Shown here one piece after another: positions 33,637 through 41,217 of a DNA stretch of 64,000 bases; within the stretch, counting starts at the first letter, position 1, and every line of letters starts with the position of its first letter. Origin of the DNA: [Actinomadura] parvosata subsp. kistnae. GTDB taxonomy: Bacteria > Actinomycetota > Actinomycetes > Streptosporangiales > Streptosporangiaceae. The position numbers and the translations under genes were made by a program. The stretch is taken from assembly GCF_900323885.1 (NCBI RefSeq), contig NZ_OOHJ01000008.1, forward strand, positions 1 through 64,000, given 5' to 3'. Under the pieces are notes generated by a model. The model did not search any database, was not told where the DNA came from, and saw only the letters and a list, made by a program, of their open reading frames with translations.

Positions 33637-35202
33637 ACCGGGCGCCGGCCGGTGCCGTAGCGTCGCAGCGCGCCCTCCGGGCCGGCCGCGCCCGGCCGGG
33701 TGAAGATCCAGTTCTGCCAGGCGGCGAGGCGGGCGAAGATCTTCGTCTCCATGGTCTCCGGGCCGGCGAACCGCAGGTTGGCCTCCAGCCCGGTGAGCGC
33801 GTCGGGACTGAGCGCGGCGCGTTCCTCCAGCGCCAGGCGTACCTCGTCGTCCCAGTCGAGATCGTCGGGCGCGAACGTCACCAGCCCCAGCTCCAGCGCC
33901 TCCCCCGCCCCGATCCGCCGCCCCGCCTCCTGCTCCAGCTTCGCCACCCGGCCCGGCTCGGCGTGGAACCGGGCCGCCAGCCGCGACAGGCCGTTGCCCA
34001 TCGGGTGGTCACCGAAGTTCGCGCGGGAGAGCTGGATCGCGACGGGCCGGCCGGGATCGTCCAGCATGTACTGCCGGTCGCAGGCCAGCGCCAGCTCCAG
34101 CAGCGGCCCGCGAAGCAACTGCCCGGCTCGATGAGCGCGATCAGGCTGCGGCTGGTGACGTCCAGGCGCTTGAGCGTGCGCTTGTAGAAGTGCCGCACCT
34201 CCTCATCCGGCCACACCCCGGCCCGGGGCTCGTGCGCGAGGACCGCGTCGATGTCACCGGCCGTCCTGATCACCCAGGTGCCGAGCTCGGGCTCGTTCGT
34301 ACGCAGCCGCAGGATCAGGTCGTCGAGCTCCCTCGTCATCCGCAGGAACCAGCCCTCGTCCCCGCCTCCGGCCCGCGCACCGTGATCGCGACCGCGTGCT
34401 CGCCCGGCTCCGCCGCGACCGTCCCGTACACGTAACCCTCGCTCCGCACCGGCGGCAGGGGAACCGGCTCCGCTCCGGCGGGCCTGGCCGGCCGCGACCG
34501 CGCGGCCGCCTCCCGGGCCCGCACCCGCACCACCTCCTCGAACCGGCTGCGCGGCACCACCTCATCCACCAGCCCCCACTCCACCGCCACCCGCCCCCGC
34601 ACCCCCTCACTGCGCGTGGCGAACACGTCGGCGAGGTCCTTGCGCACCCCGCGCTTGTCCGTCAGCCGGGTCAGCCCACCCGTCCCCGGCAGCACACCCA
34701 GCAGCGGCACCTCCGGCAGCGACACGGTGGTGGAGCCGTCATCGACGAGGATGATCCGCTCACAGGCCAGCGCCAGCTCGTAACCGCCACCGGCCGCCGT
34801 CCCGTTGATCGCCGCCAGGTACGTCTGACCGGAATGGGCGGTGGCGTCCTCGATGGCGTTGCGCGTCTCGTTCGTGAACTTGCAGAAGTTCACCTTCCAG
34901 GAGTGGTCGGACCGGGCGAGCATCCGAATGTTCGCCCCCGCGCAGAACACCCCGCCCGGGGCACCCGTGACGACGACCGCACCCACCTCCGGATGCTCGA
35001 ACCGCAGCCGCTGCACGGCGTCGTGCAGCTCGATGTCGACGCCGAGGTCGTAGGAGTTGAGCTTGAGGTCGTACCCGGGGACGATGCCGGCGCCCTCGTC
35101 CACCTCCAGCACGATCCAGGCGATCTCCCCGTCGATCTCCAGGCGGAGGTGACGGTACCTGCCGGGATCGGTGTCGAAGGACACCTCAGGCTGTCCGGTC
35201 AT
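33615..35202 (-). pseudogene. boxC: Benzoyl-CoA-dihydrodiol lyase BoxC, broken by two frameshifts
   Basis: BoxC opens the ring of the dihydrodiol/epoxide to 3,4-didehydroadipyl-CoA semialdehyde and formate. The protein is clear in three consecutive frames: residues from MTGQPEVSFDTD with GGVFCAGANIRML and GTAAGGGYELALAC (crotonase-like core), then LRLRTNEPELGTWVIRTAGD and RLDVTSRSLIALIEPGSCFAG, then LLELALACDRQYMLDDPGRP to the end DRKRA. Frame breaks lie near 34361-34364 (a run of four C on the plus strand, one base short) and 34105-34110 (GGCCCG, one base short). Repaired length is 529 aa, normal for BoxC. Error in the assembly is a real possibility. Confidence 0.85.
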
Positions 35203-35545
35203 CCCTCAAGTTCAACAACCACCGCATACCGCGTCAAGCTTCTGTAGAACGTGGGAGGACAGCGGAAACGGACCGGCACCGCACCCCTCCCCTGACCTCA
35301 GCCCCCCGGCCCGACCTGACTCCGTACCCCAACCCCGCCCTTGCCCCCAGCCCGAACCTGACCCCGGACCTCAAACCCCGCCCCTGCCCCCAATCCTTAC
35401 CTGGCCCCGCACCCAGACCTCGATCTCGACCTGGACCTCGATCCGGACCTGGACCTGGACCTTGACCTTGACCCGGACGCAGACCTTGACCCGGACCCGC
35501 ACCTCGACCTGGACCTCGACCTGGACCCGGACCTCGACATCAGGG
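35203..35545. repeat. Non-coding C/T-rich stretch ending in a 6-bp-period tract
   Basis: Between boxC and the small gene at 35634. From about 35400 to 35545 the plus strand is a 6-bp-period tract built of GACCTG, GACCTC, GACCTT and GACCCG units; before it (35280-35400) related CCC(C)TGACC words are looser. Open frames here give simple repeats (Asp-Leu or Thr-Trp) and are not believed. No promoter is obvious besides the space just before boxC. Confidence 0.75.
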
Positions 35546-35638
35546 GGCGCTGGACTTCAGGGAGGCGTTGGACATCAGGGAGGCGCCGGACTTCGGGGAG
35601 GCGCCGGACTTCGGGGAGGCGCTGGACTTCACTTCAGG
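35546..35638. repeat. 18-bp tandem repeat x5 at the end of the MazG-like gene
   Basis: Units of type GGACTTCGGGGAGGCGC, with ACTTCAGG or ACATCAGG variants, run up to and into the stop codon of the minus-strand gene ending at 35634. Two neighbouring units are identical, showing recent copying. Confidence 0.75.
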
Positions 35639-35972
35639 ACTGGGGCGGGCGGCGGTCGAGGGCCTGGGTCCATTTGACGGCCACGGCCGCGACCTGGATG
35701 AGCTCCGCCCGCAGCCGGTGCGGATCCGATTCGGCGAACGCCTCCATGACCTCCTCGGCCAGAATGTGCCGCCAGGTCAGCGCCCCTCCCCTGGCCGCCG
35801 CATCCGTCGCATCCCTGGCCAGGTCGGAAGCATGGACCGTCCCCTCACCGCCGGTGCCGTCGGGCAGCAACTGCATCCCGAACCGCGCGTCCTGCGCCGC
35901 CCGCTCAGCCGCCACCTCCGCCAGGACCCGCGCCAGGGACCCCGGCACTCCCGCATCGCCGTCATGTGTCAT
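35634..35972 (-). CDS. Small all-alpha NTP-pyrophosphohydrolase-like (MazG-like) protein
   Basis: A 112-residue helical protein. The second half, RHILAEEVMEAFAESDPHRL then AELIQVAAVAVKWTQALDRR, has the acidic helix pair (EExxE and E...V) of all-alpha NTP-PPases, a family that removes non-standard nucleotides and is also common in phages. The first half LARVLAEVAAERAAQDARFG is a helical cap. The ATG at 35972 is used; no strong ribosome binding site is seen. Its neighbours do not point to a role. Confidence 0.65.
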   Translation of the reverse strand: MTHDGDAGVPGSLARVLAEVAAERAAQDARFGMQLLPDGTGGEGTVHASDLARDATDAAARGGALTWRHILAEEVMEAFAESDPHRLRAELIQVAAVAVKWTQALDRRPPQS

Positions 35973-36001
35973 GCGCCCAGTCTGGCGCAGCATCACCCCT
36001 G

Positions 36002-36973
36002 CTAGCGCGACTTCCCGCCGCCCCGGGCGGCAGGGTGGCGGGGCGGGCGGAAGGCGGGGCCGAGGTCGGTGGAGTGGGAGCAGACGTGGTCGCGGAAGGC
36101 GCGGGCGGCGGGCGTCAGCCGTTCCCCTGCCGGCCAGCTCACCCCCACCGTCCTGAACAGCGGCGGCGACAGCGGGATCTCCACCACGCCGCCCGTCACC
36201 GGCTGATCCGACCGCGGCAGGACGGCCACGCCGAGCCCGGCCGCCACCAGCCCCCGGACCGTCTCCGACTCCTGCCCCTCGAACGCGATCCGCGGCTCGA
36301 ACCCCGCCGCCGCGCACAGGTCGTCGGTGATCTGCCGCAGCCCGTACCCGTGCTCCAGCGTCACCAGCTCCTCCCCTTCCAGGTCGGCGGCCCGCACGCG
36401 AGCCCGGCGGGCGAGGCGGTGGGACGGCGGCGCGCACAGCACGAGCTCCTGGTCGGCGAGCGGGCGGCTGACGAGGTCCGGGTCGTCGAGCGGCATGGGC
36501 GCCACGAACACCAGGTCGATCTCGCCGTCGCGGAGCGCGTCGAGCATGTCCTGGCGCGACCCCTGCGCCAGGCTGAAGCGGACGCCCGGGTTGCGCTCGC
36601 GGAACCCGCCGATGAGGGACGGCACCAGCGTCCGCCCGAGCAGGTGCAGGAACCCGAGGACGATGCGCCCGCTGCCCGGATCGATCTCCTCCCGCACCTC
36701 GCGGGCGGCCGCGGTCATGCCGGCCAGCGCACGGGTGGAGGCCGCGGCAAGGGTACGCCCTGCCCTGGTCAGCCGGATCCCCCGTCCGGCCGGGAGAACG
36801 AGCGGCGCACCCACGATCTCGGCCAGCGCGGCGAGGCGCCGGCTTGCGGTGGGCTGCGGGATGCCGAGCAACTCGGCCGCCCGCGTCACGTGCCCGGTCT
36901 CACCCACGGCGGCCAGCAACGCGAGCGCCGGCGCAAGCCGCGCGGCCAGCCGGTCATCGGATTCATCCATCAC
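36002..36973 (-). CDS. LysR-family transcriptional regulator
   Basis: A 323-residue regulator: N-terminal HTH GHVTRAAELLGIPQPTASRR then LAALAEIVGAPLVLPAGRGI, and a substrate-binding-protein-like effector domain (RIVLGFLHLLGRTLVPSLIG, ELVTLEHGYGLRQITDDLCA). The start is GTG 36973 or the adjoining ATG 36970. It is divergent from an MFS exporter gene over 63 bp, the typical arrangement of a LysR activator and its target. The C-terminus (HPAARGGGKSR) is basic and probably disordered. Confidence 0.92.
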   Translation of the reverse strand: MMDESDDRLAARLAPALALLAAVGETGHVTRAAELLGIPQPTASRRLAALAEIVGAPLVLPAGRGIRLTRAGRTLAAASTRALAGMTAAAREVREEIDPGSGRIVLGFLHLLGRTLVPSLIGGFRERNPGVRFSLAQGSRQDMLDALRDGEIDLVFVAPMPLDDPDLVSRPLADQELVLCAPPSHRLARRARVRAADLEGEELVTLEHGYGLRQITDDLCAAAGFEPRIAFEGQESETVRGLVAAGLGVAVLPRSDQPVTGGVVEIPLSPPLFRTVGVSWPAGERLTPAARAFRDHVCSHSTDLGPAFRPPRHPAARGGGKSR

Positions 36974-37036
36974 GGTATGAATTATCGCCCATCAACGTAT
37001 TAGACGTATTTATTAGCCTTGCTTAGCGTTTGTGAG
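36974..37036. promoter_or_regulatory. LysR / MFS divergent control region
   Basis: This region is AT-rich relative to its surroundings. It carries ACGTATTAGACGTATT and two ATTAG words that fit a LysR-type site, and TAGCGT (37024-37029) followed by 7 nt and GTG 37037, a leaderless promoter for the transporter. Confidence 0.5.
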
Positions 37037-38662
37037 GTGGTGGTTCTCCAGCCTTCCGACCCGACCGTCGACACCCGGCGCGTCAGCGCGGCCGTTGCAG
37101 CGGCCGGGCTGTCGTCCTTCGCCCTCCTGTACGCCCCGCAGCCGGTGCTGCCCCAACTCGCGACCGCGTACGGACTCGACCCGGGCACCGCCTCACTCGC
37201 GATCGGCGTAGCGACCGCCAGCCTGGCCGTCGCAGTCCTGCCCTTGGCCTGGCTGGCCGGCGTGGTGGGCCGACGCCGGATGATCCTCTGGTCGGTAGTG
37301 GTCTCGGCAGTGCTCGGTCTGCTGCTGCCCCTGGCACCGTCCTTCCCTGTGTTCCTGGCGATGCGAGGGGTGCAGGGCGTGGCCATCGCCGGCTTCGCGG
37401 GGGTGGCGGCGGCGTACCTGGCCGACCAACTCGGCACATCCCGCCTGGCCGCGGCGGTGGGAGCGATGATCGCCGGCAACTCGGTCGGCGGCATGCTCGG
37501 CCGCCTCGGCGCAGGCTTCACCGCCGAGCCGCTGGGATGGCACGGCGCGCTGGTAGCGGTGGCGGCAGTGGCCCTGGCATGCGCCCTCTTCACGACCGCA
37601 ACCCTCCCCCGCCCAGCAACCCCTAGCACCGCTAGCGCACAGAGCACCGCTAGCGTGGGGAGCGTCGCTAGCACAAGGAGCACCGCTCGCGGAGGAAGCA
37701 CGGCTCGCGCAGGAAGCATGACTCACGCAGGAAGCACGACTCACGCAGGAAGCACGACTCACGCAGAGAGCACGACTCACGCAGAGAGCACGACTCACGC
37801 AGAGAGCACGACTCACGCAGGGAGCACCGCTGGCACAGAGAGCACGACTTACACAGGGAGCACCGCTCGCACAGAGAGCACCGCTAGCACGAGGAGCGTC
37901 GCTAGCGCCGAGAGCACCGCTAGCGCACGGAGCGTCACTAGCGCACAGAGCACCGCTAGCACGAGCAGCGTCATCAGCACAGGGAACACCGCTCACGCAG
38001 GGAGCGTCACTAGCACACAGAGCACCGCTAGCAAGCTGGGGATGGTGGCGCCGTTCGCCGTCGGGGCGCTGGCCATGGGGGCGTTCGTGGCCTTGTACAA
38101 CGCGGCCGGGTTCCGGCTTGCCGCGCCGCCCATCTCGCTGAGCCCGGCCGCCGCCTCGCTGGTGTTCCTCTCGTACGCCATGGGGACCGCGTCCTCGGCC
38201 GCCGCCGGTCGGCTGGCCGCGCGCCTGGGGCGGACGGCGGCGCTCGTCACGGCGCTGGTCGTGACGGTGGTGGGGGCCGTGCTGACCGTGCACCCGTCGC
38301 TGCCTGTGATCGCGCTCGGGTTCGGGGTGCTGACCGCCGGGTTCTTCGCCGCGCACGCCATCGCCAACGCCTGGGTGACCGCCGACGCACCCCCGGCCGC
38401 CAGGGGACGGGCCGCGGGGACGTACACGCTCTGCTACTACCTGGGCAGCGGCGCGGGCGGCACTGCGGGCGCGCTCGTGTACGGCCGTGCGGGCTGGACG
38501 TGGCTGGTCGTCATGACGTCGGCCTGGCTGCTGCTGGCCGCCCTGGCAGTGCTCCTGCACCGAGGGAGGCGTTCGATGGCCGAAGGCGATCCGCACCGCC
38601 GACGGCACCCGCTGTCCGAAGGCGATCCCTCAGCACCCACTGCGCCCGCAGGCCGAGGGTGA
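37037..38662 (+). CDS. MFS transporter (YnfM-like) with a long repeat-expanded central loop
   Basis: A 541-residue transporter, normally about 400. The first six helices (SSFALLYAPQPVLPQLATAY, VLPLAWLAGVVGRRRMILWS, AVGAMIAGNSVGGMLGRLGA) match YnfM-type drug/sugar exporters. Residues about 196-332 are then a Ser/Thr-rich hexapeptide array, after which the second half begins (MVAPFAVGALAMGAFVALYN) and ends at HRGRRS. The frame is open throughout. The start is taken as GTG 37037, leaderless. The regulator is the divergent LysR. The last about 30 residues and the stop belong to a 37-bp tandem array running downstream. Confidence 0.88.
   Translation: MVVLQPSDPTVDTRRVSAAVAAAGLSSFALLYAPQPVLPQLATAYGLDPGTASLAIGVATASLAVAVLPLAWLAGVVGRRRMILWSVVVSAVLGLLLPLAPSFPVFLAMRGVQGVAIAGFAGVAAAYLADQLGTSRLAAAVGAMIAGNSVGGMLGRLGAGFTAEPLGWHGALVAVAAVALACALFTTATLPRPATPSTASAQSTASVGSVASTRSTARGGSTARAGSMTHAGSTTHAGSTTHAESTTHAESTTHAESTTHAGSTAGTESTTYTGSTARTESTASTRSVASAESTASARSVTSAQSTASTSSVISTGNTAHAGSVTSTQSTASKLGMVAPFAVGALAMGAFVALYNAAGFRLAAPPISLSPAAASLVFLSYAMGTASSAAAGRLAARLGRTAALVTALVVTVVGAVLTVHPSLPVIALGFGVLTAGFFAAHAIANAWVTADAPPAARGRAAGTYTLCYYLGSGAGGTAGALVYGRAGWTWLVVMTSAWLLLAALAVLLHRGRRSMAEGDPHRRRHPLSEGDPSAPTAPAGRG
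37621..38033 (+). repeat. 18-bp coding minisatellite, 23 units, in the MFS central loop
   Basis: Hexapeptides of consensus S-T-(A/T)-(S/R/H)-x-x (STASAQ, STTHAG, STTHAE, STARTE, SVTSAQ) repeat 23 times. Units of GCACAGAGCACCGCTAGC type and a block of near-identical STTHAE units show local expansion. It lies exactly at the loop between the two six-helix halves, expected to be cytoplasmic. Confidence 0.88.
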
Positions 38663-39090
38663 TCCCGCACCGCCTACGGCACCCACTGCCCGAAGGCGAT
38701 CCCGCACCGCCCACCGCGCCCGCGGCCCAAGTGTGACGCCACACCACCCACCGCGCCCGCAGGCCGAGGGCGATCCCACGCCACCCACGGCGCCAGCAGG
38801 CCAAGCGTGATCCCACGCCACCCATGGCGCCCCCTGCCTCAAGGCGATCCCGCACTACCCACCGCACCCGCAGGCCGAGAGTGATCCCGCACCCCCGACG
38901 GCAACCCACCTGCCCCGCAGGCGATCACGCACCGCCCACCGCGCCCGCAGCCCAAGCGTGACGCCACACCGCCCATCGCGCCCGCAGGCCGGGAGTGATC
39001 CTGCACCCCCGACGGCGCCCTCTGCCCGAAGGCGATCAGGCACCGACCACCGCGCCCGCTGGCCAAGCGTGATCCCGCACCGCGTCGGGC
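38577..39090. repeat. 37-bp degenerate tandem array, about 14 copies, starting inside the MFS 3' end
   Basis: Units read like GATCCCGCACCGCCCACCGC then GCCCGCAGGCCGAGGGT or ..CAAGCGT. Some units alternate between two subtypes (ending AAGCGT or GAGGGC). The MFS stop codon (38660-38662) lies in the early units, and the rest is intergenic up to near the DUF5937-like gene. No spacer sequence exists between units, so it is not CRISPR. Confidence 0.85.
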
Positions 39091-39172
39091 CGGTCGGGCG
39101 CCGTCGCTGCACACGCGTGGTCTTGAGGCCGGGTACCGGGCACAGGGTGGGGGAAGCAGGGCCAGAGGGGGG

Positions 39173-40135
39173 TCAGCCGGTGTGCTCGGCCATGAGGAGG
39201 TCCGCCAGTTCCGTGCGGGCGTACAGCACCAGGCGGCCGGCCCGGGTGCGGGAGACCAGGCCGGCCCGTCGGAGTACGGCGAGGTGCTGGGAGATCGCGC
39301 CGGGGGTGACCCCGTGGCGGTGGGCCAGTTCCGTGGTCGACGTGGGGCCGTCCAGGGTGGTCAGGAGGGTGGCGCGAGCGGAGCCGATCAGGTCGGCGAG
39401 GGCGTGCGGCGGGCGGGCGGTGGGTGACTCCCACAGGGTGCCGATGCCGCGGCACTGGTAGATCACGGTGGGTGGCTCGTCGGGGCCGACCGGCGCGATG
39501 GTCTGGGGCACGAATAGGGCGGGCACCAGCCACAGGCCGCGTCCCGCCACGGTCGCGTCGTAGCTGAGCGCGTGGCCGGCGTAGACCCGTAGCTCGCCGT
39601 TGGCGAAGCGGACGCGTGGGTCGAGTTCGTGCAGCATGGCGGCGGCGCCGTCCCTGGTCAGGAGGCGGGCCCGGTACAGCAGGTCGGCCTCCAGGACCGC
39701 CCGCATTCGCGGCCAGTGGGGGGCGATGGCCAGCCGCCAGTACCGTTCCAGGACGGCGGCGATGATCTCGGGGTTCGTGGTGGCGGGCAGGGGGTGCGGG
39801 CCGTAGACGGCGCGGAAGTCGGCGAGGGCGGTGTCCGGTGGGGTGGCGCGCAGGCGGTCGAGCTCGTCGGCGAGGTCGGGCAGCGGTGTGCTGGGGCGCG
39901 GGGTGAGGAAGTCGGGCAGCCAGTCGCGTTCCGGGCCGAGGAGGCTGTCGAGCACGGCGAGGTCGGCCGGCGGGAGGGCGGTCAGGGCGGCGCGGGTCCG
40001 CCTGATCCACGGCAGGTGGACGGTGTGGCGTTCCGGCCGGCGCAGCGCCCAGAGGCTGGTGACCGTTTCGAGCAGCGGTGAGCAGGCGAAACGGACGCCG
40101 GCGAGGTCGTCCACGGACAGCCGGTAGGTGATCAT
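39173..40135 (-). CDS. ArsR-type winged-helix regulator with DUF5937-like N-terminal domain
   Basis: A 320-residue protein. The C-terminal HTH (about 260-310) reads STTELAHRHGVTPGAISQHL then RRAGLVSRTRAGRLVLYART, an ArsR/HTH_20 wing. The N-terminal about 240 residues (VRFACSPLLETVTSLWALRR, TNPEIIAAVLERYWRLAIAP, FANGELRVYAGHALSYDATV) resemble DUF5937 regulators. Start ATG 40135 has no ribosome binding site and overlaps the stop of a 16-codon leader ORF copied from its own 5' end. It is divergent from an enone-reductase gene, a possible target. Confidence 0.8.
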   Translation of the reverse strand: MITYRLSVDDLAGVRFACSPLLETVTSLWALRRPERHTVHLPWIRRTRAALTALPPADLAVLDSLLGPERDWLPDFLTPRPSTPLPDLADELDRLRATPPDTALADFRAVYGPHPLPATTNPEIIAAVLERYWRLAIAPHWPRMRAVLEADLLYRARLLTRDGAAAMLHELDPRVRFANGELRVYAGHALSYDATVAGRGLWLVPALFVPQTIAPVGPDEPPTVIYQCRGIGTLWESPTARPPHALADLIGSARATLLTTLDGPTSTTELAHRHGVTPGAISQHLAVLRRAGLVSRTRAGRLVLYARTELADLLMAEHTG

Positions 40136-40182
40136 CGGCGGACGCTCGCGAGATCGTGCACGGACAGCCGGTAGGTAATCAT
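40132..40182 (-). CDS. 16-aa leader ORF made by duplication of the regulator's 5' end
   Basis: Reads MITYRLSVHDLASVRR and stops at TGA overlapping the regulator ATG (ATGA). It copies the first about 46 nt of the regulator gene with five to six differences, three of them synonymous; copies are 47 bp apart. Upstream, TAGCGT lies 8 nt before its ATG (40182), so it may be translated from a leaderless message and couple to the regulator. Translation itself is inferred. Confidence 0.5.
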   Translation of the reverse strand: MITYRLSVHDLASVRR

Positions 40183-40239
40183 TGAGGCATACGCTAAATC
40201 ACTGGTGCCGGTGCGGGCGCCCGGGTTGACTCTCCCGCC

Positions 40240-41217
40240 ATGGCTGTCGTTGTGCATCAAGTGGCCCGGCCCCAGGGGTGGCCGAGTGCCGACCAGTTCG
40301 TCTACGTCGAGGTGCCGACGCCGGTGCCCGGTCCGGGTGAGGCGCTGGTGGAGAACCTCTACCTGTCGGTGGACCCGTACATGCGGGAGCTGATGGACTT
40401 CGCCGGCCTCGGCGTGCCCATGGAGGGGCGGTCGCTGGGCCGGGTGGTCGATTCGCGGGCCCCCGGGCTGGCGGTGGGGGACGTGGTGCTGCACCGGCAG
40501 GGGTGGCGCAGTCATGCGGTGGTCAGGCCGCAGGATGCGCGGGTCGTGCCCGAGGAGCCGGGTGTGCCGTTGACGGCGTACCTGAGCGTGCTGGGCGGGA
40601 CGGGTCTGTCGGCCTACGTGGGGCTCAAGCATGTCGCCCGGCTGGCTCCGGGGGAGACGGTGTTCGTCTCGGCGGCGGCCGGAGGGGTGGGCAGCGCCGC
40701 GGGTCAGCTCGCCCGGCTGCTCGGGGCGGGCCGCGTCATCGGCAGCACGGGCTCGGCCGCCAAGGCGGCGCACCTGACGGACCGCCTGGGTTACGACGTG
40801 GCGATCGACTACACGGCGGGCGACCTGCCCGGGCGGCTGGCCGCCGCGGCCCCGGACGGGATCGACGTCTATCTCGACAACGTGGGCGGCGATCACCTGG
40901 AGGCCGCGATCGGCGTGCTGCGCGAGCGCGGGCGCATCGCCTGGTGCGGCGCGGTCGGCCAGTACAACTCGGCGGCCCCGCCGCCCGCGCCGCGCAACCT
41001 GTACGACATCGTCGGCAAGCAGGCGCGCCTGGAGGGCTTCCTCGTCCGCGAGCACAGGCATCTTCAGCCCGAGCTGGAGGAGTTCCTGCTCCCGCACCTG
41101 CGCAGCGGCCGGGTCGTCGCGGACGTGACGATCGCGGAGGGACTGGACGGCATGGTGGAGGCGTTCCTGACCATGCTGCGGGGCGGCAACACGGGCAAGA
41201 TGATCGTCAAGGTGTGA
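40240..41217 (+). CDS. NADP-dependent oxidoreductase (LTB4 12-hydroxydehydrogenase / enone reductase type)
   Basis: A 325-residue MDR protein of the zinc-less PTGR/CurA branch. YLSVDPYMRELMDFAGLG and VFVSAAAGGVGSAAGQLARL (NADP loop) with DVYLDNVGGDHLEAAIGVL are hallmarks. It reduces alpha,beta-unsaturated ketones. ATG 40240 is preceded by GACTCT 6 nt upstream, perhaps a weak leaderless promoter. It overlaps the convergent MerR gene by 11 bp. Confidence 0.9.
   Translation: MAVVVHQVARPQGWPSADQFVYVEVPTPVPGPGEALVENLYLSVDPYMRELMDFAGLGVPMEGRSLGRVVDSRAPGLAVGDVVLHRQGWRSHAVVRPQDARVVPEEPGVPLTAYLSVLGGTGLSAYVGLKHVARLAPGETVFVSAAAGGVGSAAGQLARLLGAGRVIGSTGSAAKAAHLTDRLGYDVAIDYTAGDLPGRLAAAAPDGIDVYLDNVGGDHLEAAIGVLRERGRIAWCGAVGQYNSAAPPPAPRNLYDIVGKQARLEGFLVREHRHLQPELEEFLLPHLRSGRVVADVTIAEGLDGMVEAFLTMLRGGNTGKMIVKV

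Noticed and set aside
35171..35677. Long frame coding Thr-Trp repeats
   Set aside because: Product of the 6-bp-period tract in the wrong frame; no domain and no start signal.
38577..39090. CRISPR array
   Set aside because: The 37-bp units are contiguous and degenerate with no unique spacers, and no cas gene is present.
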